A DNA stretch of 64,000 nucleotides from Pyramidobacter porci (GTDB lineage: Bacteria; Synergistota; Synergistia; Synergistales; Dethiosulfovibrionaceae): positions 62,001 to 126,000 of the forward strand of contig NZ_VUNH01000002.1 in assembly GCF_009695745.1 (NCBI RefSeq), written 5' to 3'. Below are positions 41,832-51,380 of this stretch, one piece after another. A program made the translations under genes and the position numbers. The notes under the pieces were generated by a model, which ran no database searches, was not told where the DNA came from, and was given only the letters and a program-made list of their open reading frames with translations. How positions within the stretch are numbered: position 1 is the stretch's first letter; every line of letters starts with the position of its first letter.

Positions 41832-41881
41832 AAACAAACGAACCGCTCCGCTGAAATTTCAGCGGGGCGGTTCGTTTGTTT
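41832..41881. terminator. Bidirectional terminator, 50-base inverted repeat
   Basis: The arms (41832-41856 and 41857-41881) are complementary apart from one T/G position. It serves the exported-protein gene (+) and pepT (-). Confidence 0.93.
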
Positions 41882-41890
41882 GCGCGCCGT

Positions 41891-43126
<1,236 letters not shown>

Positions 43127-43174
43127 GAAAGATCCTCCTTAAAAAATCCAGCGGAAAATTGGCGGTGCGGAACC

Positions 43175-43180
43175 ATTCTA
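43175..43180 (-). promoter_or_regulatory. Possible -10 element of pepT
   Basis: TAGAAT on the minus strand, about 48 bases before the gene; the -35 region (GACGCC at a 17-base distance) is poor. Confidence 0.4.
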
Positions 43181-43207
43181 CCGCAAAAAACGAAAACGGC
43201 GTCGTCA

Positions 43208-43237
43208 AAAAAGGGCCTGTGGCTCACACAGACCCTT
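43208..43237 (-). terminator. Terminator of the peptide importer operon
   Basis: On the minus strand an 11- to 12-base stem with one T-G pair and a TGAGC loop runs into six T. Confidence 0.88.
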
Positions 43238-43249
43238 TGTCGGAACTAT

Positions 43250-44233
43250 TTAACGAGCGTACTGGATCTTGCCGGTGAAATGGCAGGCCACGAAATGGTT
43301 GGGCTCGTACTCGTTCAGCTCGGGCGACTGCTGGCGGCAGACGTCCTGGGCGAAACGGCAGCGGCCGGCGAAGCGGCAGCCCTGGGGCGGGTTGACGGGG
43401 CTGGGCACGTCGCCCTCGAGGATGATGCGGTTGCGTTTCTGTCCCACCTTGGGGATGGGAATGGCCGACAGCAGCGCCTGCGTGTAGGGGTGCAGGGGAT
43501 TCTTGAAGGTGGTCTTGTAGTCCGTCAGCTCCACGATCTTGCCCAGATACATGACGGCGATGCGGTCGGAGAGGTGCTTGACGACGCTGAGATTGTGGGA
43601 GATGAACACGTAGGTGTAGTTGTTCTCTTTCTGCAGCTGGTTGAGCAGGTTGAGCACCTGGGCCTGGATGCACACGTCGAGGGCGGAGACGGGTTCGTCG
43701 AGGACGATGAACTCGGGGTCGAGCGCCAGAGAGCGGGCGATGCCGATGCGCTGGCGGCGGCCGCCGTCTAGTTCGTGGGGATAAGCGCCGATCAGGCGGC
43801 GGGCCAGGCCGACCGTGTCCATCAGCTTGGTGATGCGGTCGTTCATTTCCTTGTGGCTGGAACAGATCTTGTTGACGATCAGCGGTTCTGCGATCAGCTC
43901 GGAAACGGAAAGGCGGGGGTTCAGGCAGGAATAAGGATCCTGGAAAACGATCTGGACCTTTTTGCGCATTTCCTTCATTTCGCCCTTGCTCAGGCCGACG
44001 ATGTCGTGTCCCCAGAACTTCACTTCGCCGGAGGTCGGTTCCAGCAGGCGGATCATGGCGCGTCCCAGAGTCGATTTGCCGCAGCCGGATTCGCCGACCA
44101 ATCCCAGCGTCTCACCGCGTTTGACGAAGAAAGAGACGTCGTCGACCGCATGGAGCAGACCGCGCGGCGTATTGAAGTACTTCTTCAGGTGGTTGACAAC
44201 TACCATGGGCTGGTTGTTCAGCTGTTCAGTCAT
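43250..44233 (-). CDS. Peptide ABC transporter ATPase (OppF/DppF type)
   Basis: ATPase of 327 residues with Walker A GESGCGKST, a LDGGRRQRIGIARSL signature region (the usual LSGGQ reads LDGGR here) and Walker B FIVLDEPVSALD. The C-terminal oligo_HPY region holds four cysteines (GCRFAGRC...C...ACH) that bind an iron-sulfur cluster in DppD/DppF relatives. The changed signature motif may weaken its ATP hydrolysis. I chose ATG 44233, 9 bases after GGAGG; ATG 44239 is only 3 bases away. Confidence 0.9.
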   Translation of the reverse strand: MTEQLNNQPMVVVNHLKKYFNTPRGLLHAVDDVSFFVKRGETLGLVGESGCGKSTLGRAMIRLLEPTSGEVKFWGHDIVGLSKGEMKEMRKKVQIVFQDPYSCLNPRLSVSELIAEPLIVNKICSSHKEMNDRITKLMDTVGLARRLIGAYPHELDGGRRQRIGIARSLALDPEFIVLDEPVSALDVCIQAQVLNLLNQLQKENNYTYVFISHNLSVVKHLSDRIAVMYLGKIVELTDYKTTFKNPLHPYTQALLSAIPIPKVGQKRNRIILEGDVPSPVNPPQGCRFAGRCRFAQDVCRQQSPELNEYEPNHFVACHFTGKIQYAR

Positions 44234-44248
44234 AGTCATCGGCCTCCT

Positions 44249-45238
44249 TTAGTTGTTCTTCAGCGCCGCCGTGCGCACGGGGCAGGCGACGAAATGCCCG
44301 GGCGCCACTTCGGTCATTTCCGGAGCGCTCTTGGAGCAGTTTTCCGTCGCGTAAGGGCAGCGGGGATGGAAGCAGCAGCCGGGGGGCAGATTGGTGGGAT
44401 CGGGCATCAGACCGTGGATGACCTTCAGTTCCTCCTGCTCCGATTCGAGGTCGGGCAGCGAGTTGAACAGCCCTTCCGTGTAGGGATGCAGCCGGTGGTT
44501 GTAGATCATCTCGGTCGTGCCGTATTCGACGACGCGGCCGGCGTACATGATGGCCACCTTGTCGCACATCTCGGCGACGATGCCCAGATCGTGGGTGATC
44601 ATGATCATGGCGGTCTTGAACTTTTCCTTGAGCTCGTGCATCAGTTCGAGCACCTGCGCCTGGATCGTCACGTCCAGAGCCGTGGTCGGTTCGTCGGCGA
44701 TCAGCAGCGTCGGGTCGCAGGCCAGCGCGATGGCGATGACGACGCGCTGCTTCATGCCGCCCGAGAACTGGTGCGGATAGGCGGCGCCGCGCTCGCGGGG
44801 GATGCCGACCAGTTCGAGCATGTCGCCGGCGCGCTTGAGCGCGTCGGCCTTGGTGCCCTTCTGGTGCAGCTCCACCATCTCGGCGATCTGTTCGACGACG
44901 GGAACGACGGGATCCAGCGAGGTCATGGGATCCTGGAAAATCATGGCGATCTTGCCGCCACGGATGGCGCGCATCTGACTTTCGGGCTTGCTCAGCAAAC
45001 TTTCGCCTTCGAAGAGGATGTCGCCGGAAATGATTTTGGCCGGCGGCGTGGGAAGCAGGCGCATGATGCCCAGCGCGGTGGTCGTCTTGCCGGCGCCCGT
45101 TTCGCCGACGAAACCCAGCGTTTCGCCGGGAGCCAGTTCGAGGTTCAGGCCTTCGACGGCGTGGACACGGCCGCTCTCGGTAACATAGTGGATGGTCAGA
45201 TCCTTGATTTCGAGGAGCAAATCTTTGTTTTCGGACAT
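44249..45238 (-). CDS. Peptide ABC transporter ATPase (OppD/DppD type)
   Basis: ATPase of 329 residues that pairs with the OppF-type protein. Walker A GETGAGKTT, signature FSGGMKQRVVIAIAL and Walker B LLIADEPTTALD are intact. The oligo_HPY tail has cysteines CCFHPRCPYATENC and ACP, as in iron-sulfur-containing DppD. It lies 13 bases after the permease gene and 15 before the partner ATPase, with AAGGAGGAGC before the ATG. Confidence 0.93.
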   Translation of the reverse strand: MSENKDLLLEIKDLTIHYVTESGRVHAVEGLNLELAPGETLGFVGETGAGKTTTALGIMRLLPTPPAKIISGDILFEGESLLSKPESQMRAIRGGKIAMIFQDPMTSLDPVVPVVEQIAEMVELHQKGTKADALKRAGDMLELVGIPRERGAAYPHQFSGGMKQRVVIAIALACDPTLLIADEPTTALDVTIQAQVLELMHELKEKFKTAMIMITHDLGIVAEMCDKVAIMYAGRVVEYGTTEMIYNHRLHPYTEGLFNSLPDLESEQEELKVIHGLMPDPTNLPPGCCFHPRCPYATENCSKSAPEMTEVAPGHFVACPVRTAALKNN

Positions 45239-45251
45239 GGCGTGCTCCTCC

Positions 45252-46130
45252 TTAGCGCTTCAGCTTGGGGTCCAGGGCGTCGCGAAGACCGTCGCCGAGG
45301 AAGTTCAGGGCCAGAATCGTGAGCATGATGGCCAGACCGGGATAGAGCGTCAGATGCGGGAAGTCGCGGATGTACTGACGGCCGCCGGAAAGCATCGCGC
45401 CCCATTCGGGATTGGGCGGCTGAATGCCCAGCCCGATGAAGGACAGCCCGGCCGCGTTGAGGATCGCCGAGGCGACGCCCAGCGTGGACTGGACGATGAT
45501 CGGCGCCATGCTGTTGGGGATGATGTGGCGCAGGATGATGCGCAAATCGGAAGAGCCGACGGCGCGGGCCGCTTCGACGTACTCCATGCCGCGGATCGAA
45601 AGCACCGAGCCGCGTACGATGCGCGCGTAATTGGGAACGGCGGAGATGCCGACGGCGATCATCATGTTGAACAAACCCGGCCCGAGCGCCGCGGCGATGG
45701 CGATGGCCAGCAGCGTCTGCGGAACGGCCAGCAGCACGTCCATGACGCGCATGATCACGTTGTCGAGCGTGCCGCCGTAAAAGCCGGCGAACGCGCCGAG
45801 CAGGCCGCCGATGACCAGCGAAATGCCGACGGCGATGAAGCCGACCTGCAGCGACACGCGCGCGCCGAAGATCAGGCGGCTGAGAATGTCGCGCCCGAAC
45901 TCGTCGGTGCCGAGCAGATGCTTGGCCGAGGGCAGGTCGAACGTGTGCATCAGATCCTGCTTGGAGAAAGGGAACGGCGCCAGCTGGTTCGCGAAAATGG
46001 CGCAGATGACCAGCAGAATGATAAAACCCAGCCCGAACATGGCCAGAGGGCTTTTGCTCAGACGATGCAAGACTTCGGCGATGCCGCGGCGCTGTTTTTT
46101 GACGGGAGCGTCGATAACTTTTTCAGTCAT
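45252..46130 (-). CDS. Peptide ABC transporter permease (OppC/DppC type)
   Basis: Permease of 292 residues. An N-terminal cytoplasmic stretch is followed by the first helix (about 30-52), the conserved HLLGTDEFGRDILSRLIFGAR motif and five further helices. The coupling loop EAARAVGSSDLRIILRHIIPN contacts the ATPase. GAGGAGG lies before the ATG. It lies 13 bases from both of its neighbours in the operon. Confidence 0.94.
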   Translation of the reverse strand: MTEKVIDAPVKKQRRGIAEVLHRLSKSPLAMFGLGFIILLVICAIFANQLAPFPFSKQDLMHTFDLPSAKHLLGTDEFGRDILSRLIFGARVSLQVGFIAVGISLVIGGLLGAFAGFYGGTLDNVIMRVMDVLLAVPQTLLAIAIAAALGPGLFNMMIAVGISAVPNYARIVRGSVLSIRGMEYVEAARAVGSSDLRIILRHIIPNSMAPIIVQSTLGVASAILNAAGLSFIGLGIQPPNPEWGAMLSGGRQYIRDFPHLTLYPGLAIMLTILALNFLGDGLRDALDPKLKR

Positions 46131-46143
46131 GAGATGACCTCCT

Positions 46144-47076
46144 CTATCGTTTGTACTGCGCCTTGATGCGCGGATCGATGAAGGCGTACAGAATGTCGAC
46201 CAGCAGGTTGACGACGCTGAACGCCGCCGAGACGCACAACACGGCTCCCTGCACCATGGGATAATCGCGGGCCATGATGGACGTGAGCATGACGCGCCCG
46301 ACGCCGGGAATGGCGAAAATCGACTCCGTCAGCAGAGCGCCCGACAGCAAGTGTCCGAACTGAAGGCCGCAGAGCGTGACCACGGGGATCAGCGCGTTAT
46401 GCAGGGCATGTCCCCAAATGACGACGCGTTCGGTCTGCCCCTTGGCGCGCACCGTGCGGATGTAGTCGGCGCGAATCACTTCGAGCATGGAAGAACGGGT
46501 CATGCGCGTGATCATGGAAATGGACTGAGCGGACAGCGCGACCGAAGGCAGGATCATCGCCTTGAACGTGGAAAAACCCGACGACGGCAGCCAGCGCAAA
46601 CGCACCGAGAAGAACAAAATAAGCAGCAGCCCCAGCCAGAACACGGGCATGGACAGACCGATCATGGCGAAGATCATCGTCACGGTATCGAAAAGAGAAT
46701 ATTGTTTGATGGCCGAAATAATGCCGCATGGGATGCCGATGAGGACCGCTATGAATATGGCGAAACCGGCCAGTTTCAGCGTAGCCGGAAACGCCGCCAG
46801 CAGCTCCTTCATGACGGGCGTTCTGGAGGCGTAGGAGCGCCCGAGATCGCCCTTGACGACGATCTTGTACAGATACGTGCCGAAGCGGATCCAGAAAGGA
46901 TCGTTCAGGCCTTCCCGTTCGCGGAACTCTTGAATGGCCGTCTCTGTGGCCTGGTCGCCGAGCACCATCTTGGCCGGGTCTCCCGGCGTCAGATAGAGCA
47001 GCAGGAAGACGCAGAACGCCACGCCGACCAGTACGGGAATGAGCAGGACAATCCGGCGGAGAATGTATCGAAGCAT
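46144..47076 (-). CDS. Peptide ABC transporter permease (OppB/DppB type)
   Basis: Permease of 310 residues with six helices. The N-terminal MLRYILRRIVLLIPVLVGV and TPGDPAKM, the LGRSY motif and the coupling loop YIRTVRAKGQTERVV are standard for OppB/DppB. First gene of the permease-ATPase part, behind an internal promoter and the binding-protein terminator. AGAAGGT precedes the ATG. Confidence 0.94.
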   Translation of the reverse strand: MLRYILRRIVLLIPVLVGVAFCVFLLLYLTPGDPAKMVLGDQATETAIQEFREREGLNDPFWIRFGTYLYKIVVKGDLGRSYASRTPVMKELLAAFPATLKLAGFAIFIAVLIGIPCGIISAIKQYSLFDTVTMIFAMIGLSMPVFWLGLLLILFFSVRLRWLPSSGFSTFKAMILPSVALSAQSISMITRMTRSSMLEVIRADYIRTVRAKGQTERVVIWGHALHNALIPVVTLCGLQFGHLLSGALLTESIFAIPGVGRVMLTSIMARDYPMVQGAVLCVSAAFSVVNLLVDILYAFIDPRIKAQYKR

Positions 47077-47126
47077 GGTTTTACCTTCTTTTCGTCGAAT
47101 TTTGATCGCTGGGTTCCTGGTTGGGA

Positions 47127-47155
47127 ATCATACTGTCTCTGAATCAAAAGCTGAA
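47127..47155 (-). promoter_or_regulatory. Possible internal promoter for the permease and ATPase genes
   Basis: On the minus strand TTCAGC (47150-47155) and TATGAT (47127-47132) are spaced by 17 bases, after the binding-protein terminator. Confidence 0.5.
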
Positions 47156-47253
47156 CACAAGGGCACTGCGAGCCATGTGAACGCTTTTTATCAAGAAATA
47201 GTATAAAGACGCATTGAGCGATGTATAAAACTTCAGACCGATAAAAACGCCAA

Positions 47254-47289
47254 GAAAAAAGAGCAGGGGAACGGGAAATTCCCCTGCTC
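47254..47289 (-). terminator. Terminator after the peptide-binding protein gene
   Basis: An 11-base stem (47261-47271 with 47279-47289) runs into six T on the minus strand. It splits the operon after its first gene. Confidence 0.92.
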
Positions 47290-47335
47290 GCGTGCATGCT
47301 TAAGGGATTCTCCCCAAAGCGGACGACGCTGCGGA

Positions 47336-48856
47336 TTACTCCTCGAAGTAAACGGTACGGAAGTTGTAGGTGTCGTTGGAGCCGACTTCAAAACCCTTGA
47401 TGTACTTCTGGGTGCCGACACAGTTGTCGTCGCTGTGAAGATAGACCTGGGGGCACTGATCAAGGAGGATTTCCTGAGCTTCCTTGTAAACGGCGGCGCG
47501 CTCGGGACCGTCGAGGGTCTTGCGTCCCTTGTCCATGGCGGCGTCGAAAGCGGCGTTGCTGAAGAACGTGAAATTGGAACCGGCGTCCGTCTCGAGCAGG
47601 CCGCTCATGGCGAAGTTGGGATCGGGAACGCTGGTGGACCAGCCGAGAATGAACATGTCGTGGCTCTTTTCCTGAAGTCCGTTCAGGTACGCGCCCCACT
47701 CGAGGACTTTGATCTCGGTCTTCATGCCGACTTCGGCCAGCATGCCCTGAATGATCTGGGCCATGTCCTGGCGCTCCTTGCGCTCGTTCGTCCAGATCTG
47801 GTAGGTCTTGTTCAGATCGATGCCCGATTCGGCGAGCAGCTTCTTGGCCAGCTCCTGATCCTGCACGTGCTCGGGCTGATCGTTGGCGATGCTGTAAGGC
47901 AGAGCCGCGGGCACGATGGCGCGGGGCACGCTGCCGTTCTTGCCGAGCTTCTCGTAGACGACTTTATGCATGCCGACGCTGTCGATGGCGGCGTTGATGG
48001 CGCGGCGGACCAGCACGTTATCGAAGGGGGCCTTGACCGTGTTGAACCCAAGGTAAGTGACGTTGACGGCGGGAACCTGCTGCAGGACCAATTCGGGGTT
48101 GTCCTTGACGCGGTTCAGGTCGTTGACGGCGATGGGGAAGGCGATGTCGACGCCCTGGGTCTCGAGCTCGATGGTGCGGTTGTTGGCTTCGGGAATGGAG
48201 CGGACTTCGAGATACTTGTACTTGGGAGCTTCGCCCCAGAAACCGTCGAAGCGCTCGAGCTCGTACTTGTCGTTCTTCTGCCAGCTCAGGAACTTGAAGG
48301 GGCCGGTGCCTACGGGCGGTGCGGCCAGCGTGCCGTAGTTGTCGCCGGCGGCTTCAACGGCCTTCTTGTTGAGGATCGAGGCCCAGCTGTGAGTCAAGGA
48401 GTTGAAGAACGAAGAGTTGGGAGCTTTCAGTTCGATGACGAACGAATAGTCGTCGAGGACCTTGACGTCCTTGACGTCCTGGGAGTAGCTGCGGATCTTG
48501 GCGCCTTTGTCGGTGGTGGCGCGCATCAGCGTAAAGGCGACGTCCTCGGCCTTCAGCTCTTCGCCGTTATGGAACTTGACGCCCTTGCGCAGGTTGAACT
48601 TGATCTCGGTGGGCGAGACGAACTCCCAGCTCTCGGCGAGACCGGGATGGACGACGTTCTGATTGTCGCGGAAGATCAGCGTGTCGTACAGCTCGAAGCA
48701 GCAGCGCGAACTGGGAACGTCATTGTGGCCGATAGGGTCCATGCTGGTGACGTCGTACTGATCGGCGACGATCAGACGATCCTTGGCCGCGAAAGCCGTG
48801 CTGGCTGCCACGCCGAGAACCAGGGCCGCAAGAGCCAGAATGGTGCTTTTCTTCAT
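47336..48856 (-). CDS. Peptide ABC transporter substrate-binding protein (family 5)
   Basis: Periplasmic protein of 506 residues with a signal peptide (about 1-23, ending AFA; no lipobox). Family 5 features are YDTLIFRDNQNVVHPGLAESW, KFHNGEELKAEDVAFTL and the end-of-domain RRAINAAIDS motif. It delivers oligo- or dipeptides to the permeases encoded downstream. GAAGGAGATGG lies 6 bases before the ATG. Its mRNA begins about 245 bases upstream, if the promoter at 49111-49139 is right. Confidence 0.93.
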   Translation of the reverse strand: MKKSTILALAALVLGVAASTAFAAKDRLIVADQYDVTSMDPIGHNDVPSSRCCFELYDTLIFRDNQNVVHPGLAESWEFVSPTEIKFNLRKGVKFHNGEELKAEDVAFTLMRATTDKGAKIRSYSQDVKDVKVLDDYSFVIELKAPNSSFFNSLTHSWASILNKKAVEAAGDNYGTLAAPPVGTGPFKFLSWQKNDKYELERFDGFWGEAPKYKYLEVRSIPEANNRTIELETQGVDIAFPIAVNDLNRVKDNPELVLQQVPAVNVTYLGFNTVKAPFDNVLVRRAINAAIDSVGMHKVVYEKLGKNGSVPRAIVPAALPYSIANDQPEHVQDQELAKKLLAESGIDLNKTYQIWTNERKERQDMAQIIQGMLAEVGMKTEIKVLEWGAYLNGLQEKSHDMFILGWSTSVPDPNFAMSGLLETDAGSNFTFFSNAAFDAAMDKGRKTLDGPERAAVYKEAQEILLDQCPQVYLHSDDNCVGTQKYIKGFEVGSNDTYNFRTVYFEE

Positions 48857-49110
48857 ATAATGCCATCTCCTTCAATAGGATAAAAGCACTGAAAGCCAAA
48901 CTGCCGTCCCGCCTCCCGTCAGCGCCCGCCGGGGACGGGATGGCGACATCGCGTCGCCGCCGCGCGGCCCATCCCGCAGGCCGCTTTGTTTCCAAATCCG
49001 CTTTCCGTCTTTATTTTCGCGTCCAAAGAAATAATCGCCGACGCTCCCCTTCCGAATGTTATTTATTGTTAGGAAAACACGGCGAAAGACAGAAAGTTTT
49101 CATGCGAATA
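48857..49110 (-). other. Long leader of the peptide-binding protein mRNA
   Basis: This stretch carries the mRNA leader on the minus strand. A large hairpin lies at 48936-48976, closed by CGGGAT/ATCCCG, with an inner GGCGAC/GTCGCC stem. No known riboswitch core is recognised. Confidence 0.45.
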
Positions 49111-49139
49111 ATTATGCCTTATTCGGGGCTCGTCGTCAA
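49111..49139 (-). promoter_or_regulatory. Promoter of the peptide importer operon
   Basis: On the minus strand TTGACG (49134-49139) and CATAAT (49111-49116) are spaced by 17 bases. Confidence 0.6.
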
Positions 49140-49157
49140 GAAGATATAATTTTTAAC

Positions 49158-49335
49158 TTGTCAAAGACGAGAAGTCAAAATTGCGCGAATGTTTTCGAGA
49201 GAATCTCTTATGTCTTGAAGCGGCTCGTTCGCCGAGTCTTTTCTTTCGTTCTTGAAGCGTCGTTCGTTTATTTTCGCGAGGATGTTTGGGTTTGTCTTAA
49301 CTAATCAAGGCATGATTCAATAATTTTGTCAAAGA
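49158..49335 (+). repeat. Repeated TTGTCAAAGA word upstream of the BusR-like gene
   Basis: TTGTCAAAGA occurs exactly at 49158-49167 and 49326-49335, 168 bases apart. Related words TTTGACA (49450-49456, inverted) and TTGTCAC (49484-49490) flank the promoter of the regulator. They may be binding sites for it. The region between is AT-rich without a supported gene. Confidence 0.5.
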
Positions 49336-49450
49336 ATCCGCTTCGAATCGCGTCGAGCAATGATCGACCGTCGGCCGGGAGAGCGATCTCTTGTTTGGGG
49401 AGGAGCGAGTCTTGAGAACCGCTTTCTGGAGGCGCGTTTCCCGAGGGGAT

Positions 49451-49480
49451 TTGACATTCTGCCAACTTATAAATTAAAAT
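49451..49480 (+). promoter_or_regulatory. Promoter of the BusR-like regulator
   Basis: A consensus TTGACA (49451-49456) and TAAAAT (49475-49480) are spaced by 18 bases. TGACA (49452-49456) and TGTCA (49485-49489) are inverted around the -10 element, which would suit autorepression. Confidence 0.7.
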
Positions 49481-49552
49481 GAGTTGTCACAATCTCTGAG
49501 AATTTTTCTCGAACATGTGGTCGAACGGAACTCATCAGAAGAGGGGATTTCC

Positions 49553-50200
49553 ATGAGGAAAGGGCAGGGGCAGTCCGTTTATTCCAAAATCGCCTTCGAT
49601 CTCGCCGTCAAAATTGCCAGCGGCGAACTCAGGGAAGGGACGAAGATCACCGGACGCTCGTTGATGGGGACGCAGTACAAGGCGTCTCCGGAAACGATTC
49701 GGCGCGCGCTCTGGCACCTGAGCGACGTGGGGGTCATTTCGACGCAGGACAACGTCGGTTCGACCGTCGTATCCCGGAGCCATGCCGTGGAATATGTCGA
49801 GCATCGCCGGCTCGACAACGATCTGCTCGCGCTCAGAGCGCGGCTTGACGCCATGATCGCGGCGCGGGACGAGCTTAACCGAGACATCGACGCCACGCTC
49901 GGGCAGATCCTTGAACTGAACCAGCGCTTTCGGGACAGCGACCGACTGCACCTGTTCACGTTCAGAATCGGCGGCAATTTCCCCGCTCTGGGGGTCAGCA
50001 TCCGCGATTTTCAGTTTCGGCAAAAAACCGGCGCCACGATCGTGGCGGTCAGGCGAGGTGACGAAACCATGCTGTCGCCGGAGCCGTCGACGCAATTCAA
50101 GCTCGACGACGTGTTGATCGTCGTGTGCGGAGTGCAGCATATCAATAAAGTTCGCGAACTGATGGAGGGCGGCGTTTCCGGGACCTTCCGCGAAAGTTGA
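49553..50200 (+). CDS. GntR-RCK_C regulator (BusR-like)
   Basis: Regulator of 215 residues. The N-terminal part is a GntR winged helix (about 5-75; SLMGTQYKASPETIRRALWHLSDVGVI). A coiled coil follows (about 85-125). The C-terminal part is an RCK_C/TrkA_C domain (FRIGGNFPALGVSIRDFQFR to DDVLIVVCG). The same build is found in BusR of streptococci and lactococci, which represses a glycine betaine importer and binds c-di-AMP through RCK_C. Here a betaine-type importer follows on the same strand. GAGGGGAT lies before ATG 49553; an upstream in-frame start at 49484 overlaps the operator-like repeat. Confidence 0.85.
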   Translation: MRKGQGQSVYSKIAFDLAVKIASGELREGTKITGRSLMGTQYKASPETIRRALWHLSDVGVISTQDNVGSTVVSRSHAVEYVEHRRLDNDLLALRARLDAMIAARDELNRDIDATLGQILELNQRFRDSDRLHLFTFRIGGNFPALGVSIRDFQFRQKTGATIVAVRRGDETMLSPEPSTQFKLDDVLIVVCGVQHINKVRELMEGGVSGTFRES

Positions 50201-50353
50201 GGGGCGGCGGGCTGATTCGTTTTTTTCAGAGAGTGACGTGCTTCTTCGAAAATCCTTTGAGCTCCGTGAAGGTTCCGTTTTCGAGGGGACGGAGTTGTTT
50301 CCCGTCATCATCGGGACTCCGGATAATCTGGAACTCATGAAAAGGAGGACATC
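50201..50353 (+). promoter_or_regulatory. Gap between the regulator and the osmolyte importer
   Basis: No clear terminator closes the regulator gene. A small TCCCG...CGGGA stem lies at about 50300-50315 and a GATAAT -10-like word at 50322-50327 has no good -35. AAAGGAGG (50340-50347) is the ribosome site for the binding protein. Confidence 0.4.
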
Positions 50354-51334
50354 ATGAAAAAGACAACGAGATCGCTGCTGCTCTTGGCAATGCTCCTGCC
50401 GTGTGTGTCGGCGGGGTGCGGCGCCGCCGGCGGCACTGCGGCGGGAAAAGAGAAAACCGCTCTCACGTTTGCCGACGTGGGCTGGGACTCCATCAAGCTG
50501 AACAACGCGCTGGCCGGCTTTGTGGCGGAAAAAGTTTTTGGATACACATGGCAGGAAACGCCCGGCTCCACGCCGATTTCGCATGAGGCGCTGTTGAAGG
50601 GAGAAATCGACATTCACATGGAGGAATGGACCGCTAATATCCCATCTTACGCTCCGGACCTGAAGGCCGGCCGTTTCACCGAACTTGGCGTGAACTTCGA
50701 CGATAACCGGCAGGGGTTCTACATTCCGAAATATCTGGCCGACCGCTGTCCCGAACTGAAGAGCGTAAAAGATCTGGCCCGCTATGCCGAACTGTTCCCC
50801 GACCCTGAGGACGCCTCGAGGGGCATCATTTACGGCGGCATCGTCGGCTGGGAGATCACGGAGATCATGAACCGCAAAATCGCCGCCTACGGGCTGGATA
50901 AGAGTTACAACTATTTCGCCAGCGGCAGCGACGCGGTGCTCAGCGCGGCCATGACCTCCGCGTGGGACCGGCAGGCGCCGATCGTGGCCTATTACTGGGA
51001 GCCCACGTGGCTGCTGGGAAAATACGATTTCGTTCTTCTCGAAGACGATCCGTACGACGCCGAACGCTTTCACGACGGCTACGGCGCCTGTCCTTCGGTG
51101 ACGGTGACGGTCGCCGTCAGCAACGGATTTGCCGCGTCGAATCCGAAGTTCTGCGCGTTTCTGGCCCGCTTCGGAATGTCTTCCGCGATCATCAGCGAGG
51201 CGCTGGCCTATATGAACGGGACCGGCGCCGATTATAAGGAAGCCGCCAGGTGGCTGCTGGCGGAATCGCATCCCGAGCTGCTCGACGAATGGCTTTCCCC
51301 CGCGCAGGCGGCAAAGGCGCGGGCCGCGCTGTGA
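50354..51334 (+). CDS. Glycine betaine/proline-type ABC binding protein (OpuAC-like)
   Basis: Protein of 326 residues whose N-terminus ends in VSAGCG, a possible lipobox, so it is probably a lipoprotein on the outer face of the membrane. TFADVGWDSIKLNNALAGFV, the EEWTAN stretch and IVAYYWEPTWLLGKYDF are typical of OpuAC/ProX proteins, where aromatic side chains box the quaternary ammonium group. It is the first gene of a three-gene importer (binding protein, permease, ATPase). Confidence 0.88.
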   Translation: MKKTTRSLLLLAMLLPCVSAGCGAAGGTAAGKEKTALTFADVGWDSIKLNNALAGFVAEKVFGYTWQETPGSTPISHEALLKGEIDIHMEEWTANIPSYAPDLKAGRFTELGVNFDDNRQGFYIPKYLADRCPELKSVKDLARYAELFPDPEDASRGIIYGGIVGWEITEIMNRKIAAYGLDKSYNYFASGSDAVLSAAMTSAWDRQAPIVAYYWEPTWLLGKYDFVLLEDDPYDAERFHDGYGACPSVTVTVAVSNGFAASNPKFCAFLARFGMSSAIISEALAYMNGTGADYKEAARWLLAESHPELLDEWLSPAQAAKARAAL

Positions 51335-51380
51335 CAGCGGCGGAACAGTTTTTCGTGTTTTGTGGCAAAGAGACAGACTG

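Noticed and set aside
48940-49304. Two small + strand frames in the peptide importer/BusR-like gap
   Set aside because: No ribosome sites. They cover the importer promoter and leader and lack protein features.
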